Below, piece by piece: positions 36,154-43,585 of a stretch of 64,000 bases of DNA. Positions within the stretch are counted from its first letter, which is position 1; every line of letters begins with the position of its first letter. Location of the stretch: positions 1 through 64,000 of the forward strand of contig NZ_CP009572.1 of assembly GCF_000764535.1 (NCBI RefSeq), given 5' to 3'. Made by a program: the position numbers and the translations under genes. The notes beneath the pieces are model-generated. The model searched no databases, was not told the DNA's origin, and worked only from the letters and a program-made list of their open reading frames with translations. Source of the stretch: Sphingomonas taxi (GTDB lineage: Bacteria; Pseudomonadota; Alphaproteobacteria; Sphingomonadales; Sphingomonadaceae).

Positions 36154-36957
36154 TCAAATAGAATCCATGAGAGGTTGCGGATGGTTGTGAGACTCGCACG
36201 CTGACGCCATGTCCCGGTCGATCGCCGCGCCGAGCGACGCGAGCACCTTGCCCAGCATGCCGCCGACGCTGGCCGTGGCGCGCTCCCGGCAGGACAGGCT
36301 GGCCAGCATCCTCTCATGTGCCTCAGCCTCGACGGCGCGATGCTGCTCGTGATCGACCGGCAGCGGCGCCGGGCGCATCCAGCGCGGCAGATAGGCGAGC
36401 ACCCGCGCCGGCAGCAGCGGCCGATAGGCGTTGGAGGTCTGGCGATAGCGCGGCCCCTCCCCTTCCACCCGCTTGAACCGGCGCTGGCGGACGAGGAAGC
36501 CGCAGCGTTCGAGCGCGTGCAGCGCGCGGGCGACGGTGGCCCGGCCGAGCGCGGTCGCCTCGGCGAGCCAGTCGTAGCTCGGATAGACGCGGCCCTGGTT
36601 GAGCCGGGCGAGCGTGCACAATTCCTCGAACACGCGCACCGCGGCCGCGGTCAGCCCGGCGATGCTGCGCTCGGTGGCGCTCAGCGTGCGGGTACCGGCG
36701 CGTTCCTCGCGGCGCAGCCGGCGGCCGGCGTCGAGCGTGCGGCGGCAGGCGCGCAGCAGCCGGTCGGTCTCGCCGGGGGCAGGCGTCGCGAAGAACAGCT
36801 CCTCGAACGTCCCCGCCTCGATACTGTCGCGCAGCACCGGCGCACCGGTGCGGTGGGGTGCACGGGTACGTGCCGGGGCGCGTGATCGATCGCGCAGTCC
36901 GTCGCCCGCCCGCGCGAGCACGCGGGCGCTCGCCTCCCCGAGGGTAAACGCCGTCAT
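36154..36957 (-). CDS. Winged-helix plasmid replication-associated protein
   Basis: A 267-aa protein. A basic, Arg-rich N-terminus is followed by a winged helix-turn-helix at about residues 95-170: LSATERSIAGLTAAAVRVF, then GRVYPSYDWLAEATALGRAT and ARALHALERCGFLVRQRRF. Next is a RQTSNAYRPLLP segment seen in helix-turn-helix proteins of alphaproteobacterial plasmid replication regions. The start ATG has AAGGGG and GGAAG upstream. It is located between parA and the iteron array with repA, so an accessory replication or copy-control function is likely; the exact role is unknown. Confidence 0.6.
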   Translation of the reverse strand: MTAFTLGEASARVLARAGDGLRDRSRAPARTRAPHRTGAPVLRDSIEAGTFEELFFATPAPGETDRLLRACRRTLDAGRRLRREERAGTRTLSATERSIAGLTAAAVRVFEELCTLARLNQGRVYPSYDWLAEATALGRATVARALHALERCGFLVRQRRFKRVEGEGPRYRQTSNAYRPLLPARVLAYLPRWMRPAPLPVDHEQHRAVEAEAHERMLASLSCRERATASVGGMLGKVLASLGAAIDRDMASACESHNHPQPLMDSI

Positions 36958-37121
36958 CTTCCATCCCCTTGCGGGGCCGGGACCGAGGACAAAAAAGACC
37001 GTGGCGCGAAACGCGCATCCTTGAACCGGAACGGGTTCGGAGCTATTCGGGAGACGTGAGCTGTTGAAAAGTCACCGATCGACGTTTGGCGACGCCGGTC
37101 TCTCGAATATTTCCTTGGGAT

Positions 37122-37150
37122 GCCCGGCCTTCGTGCCGGGCTTTCCTTTA
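37122..37150 (+). terminator. Rho-independent terminator, rightward, in the leader of the winged-helix gene
   Basis: GCCCGGC, loop CTTCGT, GCCGGGC, followed by TTTCCTTTA: a 7-bp GC stem with a T-rich tail on the plus strand. No plus-strand gene precedes it; the gene at 36154-36957 runs the other way. It would therefore terminate a short antisense transcript started near 36960-37080, or a leftover transcript. A perfect inverted repeat CGCGGTC / GACCGCG follows at 37180-37198. Confidence 0.6.
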
Positions 37151-37244
37151 TGTGGTCACGGCCACTCCATGAACATCGCCGCGGTCGACATGACCGCGCG
37201 TCATTCTTGTTGCAGCAATGATCCAACAGCGGAAGCGCTTACGA

Positions 37245-37389
37245 TTCGTGCTTTCGAGTATTTAACCCGAAAAAAGTTCGTGCTTTCGAGTAGAATAGAC
37301 GTTTCTATTCGTGCTTTCGAGTAACAATGGCGCGCTGCCATTCGTGCTTTCGAGTAGGAATGCACCGCATTCATTCGTGCTTTCGAGTA
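37245..37389 (+). repeat. oriV: Five direct iterons, replication origin candidate
   Basis: The 16-bp sequence TTCGTGCTTTCGAGTA occurs five times without a mismatch, beginning at 37245, 37277, 37308, 37341 and 37374. Spacing is 32, 31, 33 and 33 bp, about three helical turns, so all copies face one side of the DNA. This is the hallmark of an iteron-controlled plasmid origin bound by a RepA-type initiator. It lies 22 bp beyond the 3' end of repA. An AT-richer stretch occurs within the first two copies (TTTAACCCGAAAAAAG). Confidence 0.92.
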
Positions 37390-37411
37390 ACAATTCGTAT
37401 CCGCCGGCGAA

Positions 37412-38377
37412 TCACCCGGCCGGATTGGTTCCCTCTGCCGCGGCCGATTCGACGATGGTGCGATGCTCGCTCAGCACCGCCTGCCCCGGCTGCGGCCGCG
37501 GCGTGATCACCACCCGATTCTGCGGCGCCTTGCGGCCGCGGCGCGGGGCGGCGCCCTCCTCCTCGGCCGCCTCGCTCTCGACCAGTTCGAGATGGTAATC
37601 GGGGATGCCGTCGGTCGCGACGATCTGCTTGAGCGCCGCCTTGAAGTTCGACAGCGGGTTTTGATAGCCGATCTGCAGGCGGAAGGTGGCGAGATCGAGA
37701 TCGAGCCCGCCCTCCTCGCAGGTCGAGCGCGCCACCTCGTAGATGCGCCGCTCGATCGGCCCGAGCTGGAAGTAAGCGGCGGCATAATCGAGCACGTGGC
37801 GATCGAGCAGGATCGCGCGGAACAGCCAGTCGCACAGCCGCACCTTGACCGCCTTCAGCCGGCGCTCACCGCTCTTCGTCTTGGAATAATGGAGTTTTGC
37901 TTCGGAGAGCCATGAGAAGAAGCCCTCCTCCCCCTCCCCGCCCGCTTCGATGTTGGTCTTGATCTGCGTACCCTGCAGCCGTTCCAGCGCCTCCGACAGC
38001 CGGCCGTAGGAGCGCGCGCTATGGTTGGAGCCGGTGACCGAGAACAGATCATGCGCGGTGAAGATGAAATCCTGCTCGACATGCTCGCCCGCCTCGAGCT
38101 TCGCCGCCATCAGGCTGGCGATATAGAGCACGATCTCCTTGTCGTAGATCGTCGCGACGCCGCTCGCCGAGGGGCGCACCTCGATCGACACGGTGGCGTG
38201 ATCGTAGGTCAGCGGCTTCATCCAGGCGTTCTTGGACAGCGCGAAGAAGGGAAAGGCCATCAGCGACCGCTCGCCGCGGATCTCGCCGTGCAGCGGGCTG
38301 TCGAGCGTGAACAGGTCGCGGTGCGGCACGGTACCGGCGCTGGCGGACGGGCGGGTCGGGGCAGGGGAACGGGCCAT
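37412..38377 (-). CDS. repA: Plasmid replication initiator RepA
   Basis: A 321-aa initiator of the COG5534 RepA type. Residues 20-60 read RDLFTLDSPLHGEIRGERSL and FFALSKNAWMKPL. The first winged helix includes VEQDFIFTAHDLFSVTG and SYGRLSEALERLQGTQIKTN. The second is QLGPIERRIYEVARSTCEEG followed by LQIGYQNPLSNFKAALKQIV. It binds iterons and opens the origin. ATG 38377 with AGGA seven bases ahead is preferred over ATG 38383. An inverted iteron overlaps the sequence directly upstream of its ribosome site, so RepA should repress its own synthesis. Five more iterons lie beyond the gene's end. Confidence 0.93.
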   Translation of the reverse strand: MARSPAPTRPSASAGTVPHRDLFTLDSPLHGEIRGERSLMAFPFFALSKNAWMKPLTYDHATVSIEVRPSASGVATIYDKEIVLYIASLMAAKLEAGEHVEQDFIFTAHDLFSVTGSNHSARSYGRLSEALERLQGTQIKTNIEAGGEGEEGFFSWLSEAKLHYSKTKSGERRLKAVKVRLCDWLFRAILLDRHVLDYAAAYFQLGPIERRIYEVARSTCEEGGLDLDLATFRLQIGYQNPLSNFKAALKQIVATDGIPDYHLELVESEAAEEEGAAPRRGRKAPQNRVVITPRPQPGQAVLSEHRTIVESAAAEGTNPAG

Positions 38378-38380
38378 GTT

Positions 38381-38481
38381 CATTTCCTACTCGAAAGCAC
38401 GAACTTTTGGCACCCCACACGGGATTCCCGAGGGAAAATGGGCTTGGACGCCGTCCCATTCGTGCTTTCGAGTAGGAAATG
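38381..38481. promoter_or_regulatory. repA operator: two inverted iterons with mirrored ribosome sites
   Basis: The same 16-mer as in the origin occurs at 38388-38403 on the minus strand and at 38459-38474 on the plus strand, about 55 bp apart and facing each other's backs. Each is followed by GGAAATG, so the inverted duplication includes iteron, Shine-Dalgarno and ATG. One arm leads into repA. The other opens a 29-codon plus-strand frame (38479-38568). Opposed iterons in front of rep genes are typical autorepression operators. Confidence 0.75.
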
Positions 38482-38569
38482 AGGGACGAGCAGCGGGTCT
38501 CGCCGGCCCATGGCTGGCTCCGGCAGGAGCAGGCGCCGCGCCCAGCATGCGCCGTACGACGCGTCTGAT

Positions 38570-38592
38570 TGTCGACATGTCTATGCCTCGAC
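38570..38592. repeat. GTCGACATGTC element, copy e
   Basis: TGTCGACATGTCTATGCC then TCGAC: the palindromic core with a downstream GTCGA-type half site, in the gap between the repA promoter and the riboswitch. Confidence 0.55.
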
Positions 38593-38640
38593 CTTGCACT
38601 GCCAAGTCCTTCAAATCTTTGCGGGGCCAGACGCCACGAG

Positions 38641-38670
38641 GTCGATCTGTCGACATGTCGATAGCTCGAC
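38641..38670. repeat. GTCGACATGTC element, copy f
   Basis: GTCGATCTGTCGACATGTCG followed by ATAGCTCGAC. It contains the 14-bp palindrome-rich core TGTCGACATGTCGA and flanking TCGA half-sites, about 60 bp upstream of the riboswitch. Confidence 0.6.
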
Positions 38671-38731
38671 AAGATGGAACGGGCGCGTGCGGTGCCCTTG
38701 ACCGGTGGCGGGGCGATGATACCGTCCGCGA

Positions 38732-38885
38732 CGTCGATCAGGGAGAGACCGGGCTGGCCCCGGCGCCGAAGGAGCAACCGCCCCGGAAACTCTCAGGCAG
38801 AAGGACCGATCGACGACGACATCTGGAGAGTGGCGCCAGCCGGTGCCCGCCGACGGGATAATGATCTCAGGCGCAAGGGACAGAT
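38732..38885 (+). promoter_or_regulatory. Tandem glycine riboswitch
   Basis: Two glycine aptamers in series. Aptamer 1 (38732-38815) is closed by CGTCGATC / GATCGACG. It holds GGGAGAGACC, GCCGAAGGAGCAA and GGAAACTCTCAGGCAGAAGG, the conserved gcvT-motif strings. Aptamer 2 (38821-38885) is closed by ATCTG / CAGAT, with GGAGAGTGG, GCCGACGGG, and ATCTCAGGCGCAAGGGAC. The linker is five bases. The L-serine dehydratase ATG follows 38 bases later, with GGAAGGAC as ribosome site and a CCGG-containing hairpin between. Glycine riboswitches are usually ON switches for glycine cleavage genes; here the downstream gene degrades serine. Confidence 0.93.
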
Positions 38886-38923
38886 GGGGCATGCAGGCCG
38901 GCAGCGACCGGCGGAAGGACCGC

Positions 38924-40339
38924 ATGCACACCGATCCCGTCACCGCGCCGCTCGACCGCAACCTCGATCGCCCGATCAGCGTCGCCGAATTGTTCACGAT
39001 CGGCATCGGCCCGTCGAGCTCGCATACCGTCGGTCCGATGCGCGCCGCCTTCGACTTCGGGCAGCGCGCGCTCGGACAGGGCGCGGGGCAGGGGATAGGG
39101 CAGGGGGCTCCGGTCGGCGTCACCTGCGACCTCTACGGCAGTCTCGCGCTCACCGGGCGCGGCCATGCCACCGACACCGCGACCATCCTCGGCCTCGCCG
39201 GCTGGGAGCCCGAGCGGCTCGATCCCGATGCCGCGCCGGCGATCCTCGCCGATATCCGCGGCAACCGGCGGCTGACCCTCGCTGGCCGCCACGCTATCGC
39301 CTTCACGCCCGACGACGTCGTCTTCCACCCGCGCGACTTTCTGCCCGAACATCCCAACGGCATGACCTTCACCGCCCGCTATGCCGACGGCGCGACCTAT
39401 GCCGAGACCTATTTCTCGATCGGGGGCGGCGCGATCCTGCGCAAGGGCGAACGGCTCGCCGCGGGCAACGTCGCGGTGCGTCATCCGTTCGGCTCGGGCG
39501 CCGATCTGCTCGTGCTCGGCGATGCCACCGGCCTGTCGATCGCCGAGCTCGTCCGCGCCAATGAGGAGGCGTGGCGCAGCCCCACGGAGACCGACGCCTT
39601 CCTCGACGCGGTCCGCGCCGCGATGAGCGCGTGCATTGACCGCGGCATCGCGCAGGAGGGCATATTGCCCGGCGGCCTCAAGGTGCGGCGCCGCGCCCGC
39701 GCGATCCAGCAGGGCCTCACCGGCGACACCCCCGGTCGCAACCCCGCCGAGGTGTTCGAATGGGTCAGCCTGTGGGCGCTCGCGGTCAACGAAGAGAATG
39801 CCGCCGGCGGCCGGGTGGTCACCGCGCCGACCAACGGTGCGGCCGGCGTGCTGCCCGCGGTGCTGCGCTTCTACGAGACGCTGATCGAGGGCGCCGACGA
39901 CGAGGGCGCGCGCCGTTTCCTGCTTACCGCCGCGGCGATCGGCATGCTCTACAAGAAGCGCGCGTCGATCTCGGCCGCCGAAATGGGGTGCCAGGGGGAG
40001 GTGGGGGTCGCCTGTTCGATGGCGGCGGGCGCGCTCGCCGCGGTGCTCGGCGGCAGCAACCGCCAGATCGAGAATGCCGCCGAGATCGGCATGGAGCACA
40101 ATCTCGGCCTCACCTGCGACCCGATTGGCGGGCTGGTGCAAATCCCGTGCATCGAGCGCAACACGATGGGCGCGGTGAAGGCGATCAACGCCGCCTATCT
40201 CGCGCTGCGCGGCGACGGCAGCCACGTCGTCAGCCTCGACGCGGTGATCGAGACGATGCGCCAGACCGGCGAGGACATGCGCTCGAAATACAAGGAGACG
40301 AGCCTCGGCGGCCTCGCCGTCAACGTGGTAGAATGTTGA
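38924..40339 (+). CDS. sdaA: L-serine ammonia-lyase (L-serine dehydratase), iron-sulfur type
   Basis: A 471-aa single-chain serine dehydratase converting L-serine to pyruvate and ammonia. The N-terminal beta domain starts [20 protein letters not shown]. The C-terminal alpha domain has [17 protein letters not shown], the cysteine-containing [17 protein letters not shown] and [19 protein letters not shown]. These cysteines ligate the 4Fe-4S cluster. ATG 38924 is chosen; the longer frame to 38843 would begin inside the riboswitch. It is controlled by the tandem glycine aptamers upstream. Its link to glycine is the serine-glycine interconversion. Presence beside a plasmid origin is unusual. Confidence 0.95.
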   Translation: MHTDPVTAPLDRNLDRPISVAELFTIGIGPSSSHTVGPMRAAFDFGQRALGQGAGQGIGQGAPVGVTCDLYGSLALTGRGHATDTATILGLAGWEPERLDPDAAPAILADIRGNRRLTLAGRHAIAFTPDDVVFHPRDFLPEHPNGMTFTARYADGATYAETYFSIGGGAILRKGERLAAGNVAVRHPFGSGADLLVLGDATGLSIAELVRANEEAWRSPTETDAFLDAVRAAMSACIDRGIAQEGILPGGLKVRRRARAIQQGLTGDTPGRNPAEVFEWVSLWALAVNEENAAGGRVVTAPTNGAAGVLPAVLRFYETLIEGADDEGARRFLLTAAAIGMLYKKRASISAAEMGCQGEVGVACSMAAGALAAVLGGSNRQIENAAEIGMEHNLGLTCDPIGGLVQIPCIERNTMGAVKAINAAYLALRGDGSHVVSLDAVIETMRQTGEDMRSKYKETSLGGLAVNVVEC

Positions 40340-40365
40340 CGTGTCGGGGTGTCGGCGTGTCGACA
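40340..40365. repeat. GTCGACATGTC-type element, copy g (degenerate)
   Basis: Right after the sdaA stop: CGTGTCGGGGTGTCGGCG then TGTCGACA, three GTGTCG units in tandem. It may also act in ending sdaA transcription. Confidence 0.4.
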
Positions 40366-40439
40366 GCCCTATATCCAAGCGTGGCATGACTTGAGCGGAA
40401 TGCACATCGACAAACCTAATCGTCGATCCCTATGCAATC

Positions 40440-40465
40440 CGACATGTCGACACGGCGACATGTCG
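40440..40465. repeat. GTCGACATGTC-type element, copy h
   Basis: CGACATGTCG, then ACACGG, then CGACATGTCG: a perfect direct repeat of a 10-bp palindrome (each is its own reverse complement), 44 bp upstream of rmlB. This symmetry suits binding by a dimeric protein and could be an rmlB operator or a member of the dispersed family. Confidence 0.6.
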
Positions 40466-40509
40466 TAGCCTAGATGTGCCTGTTAACTCTTTGCAGCTAG
40501 GCACAAGCC

Positions 40510-41583
40510 ATGCGTATTCTCGTCACCGGGGGAGCCGGCTTCATCGGCTCGGCGTTGGTCCGCCACCTGATCCGCAGCACCGGGCACGAGGTGCTGAACC
40601 TCGACGCGCTGACCTATGCCGGTACGCTGACCGCCCTCGCACCGATCGCCGACGATCCCCGCTATCGTTTCGTCCATGCCGACGTGTGCGATGCGGCGGC
40701 CGTCGGCGCCGCGATCCACGACTTCCGCCCGGACGTGATCACCCATCTGGCCGCCGAGAGCCATGTCGACCGATCGATCGATGGCCCTGGCGCCTTCGTA
40801 CAGACCAACGTCGTCGGCACCTTCACGATGCTTACCGCGGCGCGTGCCTATTGGCAGGGCCTCTCACAAACCGATCGGGCAGCCTTCCGCTTCCATCACA
40901 TTTCGACCGACGAGGTGTTCGGTTCGTTGGGGCCTACCGGTGCATTCACCGAAGAGACGCCCTATGATCCGCGCTCGCCCTATTCGGCGTCAAAGGCGGC
41001 ATCCGATCATCTGGTCAGTGCCTGGGGCCATACGTATGACCTGCCGGTGCTCGTCACCAATTGCTCGAACAACTACGGCCCCTATCATTTTCCCGAAAAG
41101 ATGATCCCGTTGATGATCGTCAAGGCCATGGCGGGAGAGGCCTTGCCTGTCTACGGGCGCGGCGAGAACGTGCGCGATTGGCTGTTCGTCGAGGATCACG
41201 TCCGCGCATTGCAAGCGGTGTTCGAACGTGGCGTCCCGGGGCGCCGCTACAATATCGGCGGCAGCGCCGAGCGACGGAATATCGACGTGGTCGAAACACT
41301 CTGTGCGACGCTTGATCGACTGCGGCCGCGCGAGAAGGGGGGCTCCTACGCCGAACAGATCGGCTTCGTTGCCGATCGTCCGGGTCACGATCAGCGCTAT
41401 GCGATCGACGCTACCCGCATCCGTGCCGAACTGGGCTGGGTGCCACAGGAGAGTTTCGAAAGCGGCCTGGAAATGACGATCCGCTGGTATCTCGACAACG
41501 CAGCTTGGTGGCAGCCACTGGTCGATAGGCAAGCGGCAGACGTGCGACGCGGGCTGAATGGACAAATGGAGCGTTCGGCATGA
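40510..41583 (+). CDS. rmlB: dTDP-glucose 4,6-dehydratase
   Basis: A 357-aa extended SDR enzyme making dTDP-4-keto-6-deoxyglucose, the second step to dTDP-rhamnose. Visible are the Rossmann motif [26 protein letters not shown], the active-site HISTDEVFG (Thr-Asp-Glu), [11 protein letters not shown] (Tyr-Lys), and [18 protein letters not shown]. It overlaps rmlA by four bases (ATGA). The rmlC and rmlD genes are not in the window, so the pathway is completed elsewhere or another deoxysugar is made. A decayed paralogue is at 33758-34100. Confidence 0.95.
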   Translation: MRILVTGGAGFIGSALVRHLIRSTGHEVLNLDALTYAGTLTALAPIADDPRYRFVHADVCDAAAVGAAIHDFRPDVITHLAAESHVDRSIDGPGAFVQTNVVGTFTMLTAARAYWQGLSQTDRAAFRFHHISTDEVFGSLGPTGAFTEETPYDPRSPYSASKAASDHLVSAWGHTYDLPVLVTNCSNNYGPYHFPEKMIPLMIVKAMAGEALPVYGRGENVRDWLFVEDHVRALQAVFERGVPGRRYNIGGSAERRNIDVVETLCATLDRLRPREKGGSYAEQIGFVADRPGHDQRYAIDATRIRAELGWVPQESFESGLEMTIRWYLDNAAWWQPLVDRQAADVRRGLNGQMERSA

Positions 41584-42515
41584 AGGGCATTATTCTCGCC
41601 GGCGGCACCGGCACGCGGCTCCATCCTGCAACGTTGGTCGTCAACAAGCAGTTGCTGCCGGTCTACGATAAGCCAATGATCTATTACCCGCTATCTGCGC
41701 TGATGCTCGCGGGCATCCGCGAGGTTTTGATCATCTCGAGTCCCGAATATCTATCGCATTATCGAACACTGTTCGGTGATGGATCTCGGCTTGGCCTACA
41801 GATTGCTTATGCCGAGCAGCAACGTCCCGAAGGCCTGCCTCAGGCGTTTACCATTGGCCGCGAGTGGATTGCGGGCGAGCCGGTTACACTGATTCTTGGC
41901 GACAATATCTTCTTCGGCAATGGCTTGGGACCAATGCTGCGGCGCGCGGTCGCCCGTGCGGAGGCAGGCAAGGGCGGTGCGACGATCTTTTCGTATCGAG
42001 TGGAGGATCCCCAACGTTACGGCGTCATCGCCTTCGACGCGGACGGTCGCGCTGTTTCCATCGAGGAGAAGCCGGAACGCCCGCGCTCCAACCATGCGAT
42101 CACCGGGCTTTACGTCTTTGATGCCCAGGTTTGCGATCATACCGTCGGCCTAACCCCTTCACCACGCGGGGAGCTGGAAATCACCGATCTGGCGCGTCGC
42201 TATATGGAGGCCGGCACGCTCCATGTCGAACCGATGGGCAGAGGCTTCGCCTGGCTCGACACCGGCACCCACGACAGCCTGCTGGAGGCGGCCGAATTCG
42301 TCCGCACCATTCAGCATCGCCAGGGTATCCAGATCGCCTGCTTGGAGGAGATCGCTTTCCTGCAAGGATTCATCACGGCCGAGGCAGCCGCGGAACAGGG
42401 CAGGGCGCTTGCCAAAACAGCCTATGGTCGCGCGATCCTGACGGCGATCGAAGAGGAAGCGTACGCACCGCTACCGTTTGGCGAACGCCGCGCTGATGAC
42501 AGGCGCAGAGGCTAA
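41580..42515 (+). CDS. rmlA: Glucose-1-phosphate thymidylyltransferase
   Basis: A 311-aa nucleotidyltransferase: [16 protein letters not shown] with the nucleotide loop GGTGTRL, the conserved [26 protein letters not shown] with the metal aspartate, and [11 protein letters not shown]. It forms dTDP-glucose from dTTP and glucose-1-phosphate. It is coupled to rmlB in the order B-A. Length is slightly over the typical 290 aa because of an Arg-rich tail. The transcript probably ends at the perfect inverted repeat at 42532-42565. Confidence 0.95.
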   Translation: MKGIILAGGTGTRLHPATLVVNKQLLPVYDKPMIYYPLSALMLAGIREVLIISSPEYLSHYRTLFGDGSRLGLQIAYAEQQRPEGLPQAFTIGREWIAGEPVTLILGDNIFFGNGLGPMLRRAVARAEAGKGGATIFSYRVEDPQRYGVIAFDADGRAVSIEEKPERPRSNHAITGLYVFDAQVCDHTVGLTPSPRGELEITDLARRYMEAGTLHVEPMGRGFAWLDTGTHDSLLEAAEFVRTIQHRQGIQIACLEEIAFLQGFITAEAAAEQGRALAKTAYGRAILTAIEEEAYAPLPFGERRADDRRRG

Positions 42516-42531
42516 GCCGGAAGATACTGAT

Positions 42532-42565
42532 CGACAGGCCGACATGTCTACACGTCGGCCTGTCG
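42532..42565. terminator. Perfect inverted repeat between rmlA and galU, also GTCGACATGTC-family copy i
   Basis: Twelve-base arms CGACAGGCCGAC / GTCGGCCTGTCG around ATGTCTACAC. The left arm plus loop gives CCGACATGTC, matching the element family. It sits between the convergent stops of rmlA and galU, where a bidirectional terminator is expected, but no T-run follows on either strand. Confidence 0.6.
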
Positions 42566-42571
42566 AGCATC

Positions 42572-43444
42572 TTACTTGGCGAGCAGCCCCTCGGCGAAGC
42601 TGCGGACGCTCGGACCGATGTCGGCGCGGGCGAGGGCGAGGGCGAGATTGGCCTGGATATAGCCCGCCTTGTCGCCGCAATCGTAGCGCTCGCCGTCGAA
42701 GGTGAAGCCGTGGAACGGCTGCTGGCCGATCAGCTGCGCCATCGCGTCGGTGAGCTGGATTTCGCCGCCCGCTCCCTTTTCCTGGCTCTCAAGGATGCGC
42801 ATCACCTCGGGCTGGAGGATGTAGCGGCCGGGGATCATCAGGTTGGACGGCGCGCTGCCCTGCTTGGGCTTCTCGACCAGCGCCTTGACCTCGGTGAGGC
42901 GGCCATCGATCGCGCCGGGCGAGATGATGCCGTATTTGTCGGTCTCGCTGTCGGCGACCTCGAGCGCACCGACGATATTGCCACCGACCTGATTATAGGC
43001 CTCGACCATCTGCGCGATGAAGCCGGGCTTGCCGACCATCAGCTCGTCGGGGAGCAGCACCGCGAACGGCTCGTCGCCGACGATCTCGCGCGCGCACCAT
43101 ACCGCATGGCCGAGGCCGAGCGGCTCCTGCTGGCGGACGTAGACCGGCGAGCCCGGCTTCTGGCGGATGCCCTCGATGACGCTGAGCGACTTGCCGCGCG
43201 CGCGCATCGTGTCCTCGAGCTCGTAGGAAATGTCGAAATGGTCCTCGAGCGCGCCCTTGCCGCGGCCGGTGACGAAGATGATCTGCTCGATCCCCGCCTC
43301 GAGCGCTTCCTCGACCGCATATTGGATCAGCGGCTTGTCGACGACGGTCAGCATCTCCTTGGGCATCGCCTTGGTCGCGGGAAGGAACCGCGTGCCGAGC
43401 CCGGCTACCGGAAACACCGCTTTGCGTACGCGCTTGATCGTCAT
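42572..43444 (-). CDS. galU: UTP-glucose-1-phosphate uridylyltransferase
   Basis: A 290-aa GalU making UDP-glucose. The N-terminus is RKAVFPVAGLGTRFLPATKA with KEMLTVVDKPLIQYA. FVTGRGKGALEDHFD, LGLGHAVWCAREIVGDEPF, and VEKPKQGSAPSNLMIPGRYIL are typical. ATG 43444, seven bases after GGGA, is preferred over 43456. The product feeds Ugd and glucosyl transfer in both polysaccharide clusters. Confidence 0.95.
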   Translation of the reverse strand: MTIKRVRKAVFPVAGLGTRFLPATKAMPKEMLTVVDKPLIQYAVEEALEAGIEQIIFVTGRGKGALEDHFDISYELEDTMRARGKSLSVIEGIRQKPGSPVYVRQQEPLGLGHAVWCAREIVGDEPFAVLLPDELMVGKPGFIAQMVEAYNQVGGNIVGALEVADSETDKYGIISPGAIDGRLTEVKALVEKPKQGSAPSNLMIPGRYILQPEVMRILESQEKGAGGEIQLTDAMAQLIGQQPFHGFTFDGERYDCGDKAGYIQANLALALARADIGPSVRSFAEGLLAK

Positions 43445-43585
43445 GACTGGTCCCATCGATTGCTGTGGAGGCGGTCGAGACCACCCGTCGCCCGGGGGTC
43501 TAGAATGTTATGAAGACAGAAGAAATACAGTCATCCACCCATTCGTACCGGATCGGTCGCGACCCGGCGCAGGCGGGATGCCGGT

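Noticed and set aside
37245..37389. CRISPR array interpretation of the repeated 16-mers
   Set aside because: The units are only 16 bp with about 16 bp between them, too short for CRISPR repeats and spacers, and copies recur at the repA promoter in both orientations; iterons fit better.
38479..38568. 29-codon frame opened by the mirrored iteron/ribosome site
   Set aside because: It has a good ribosome site but no recognisable features; more likely a by-product of the inverted duplication than a gene. Not listed as a CDS.
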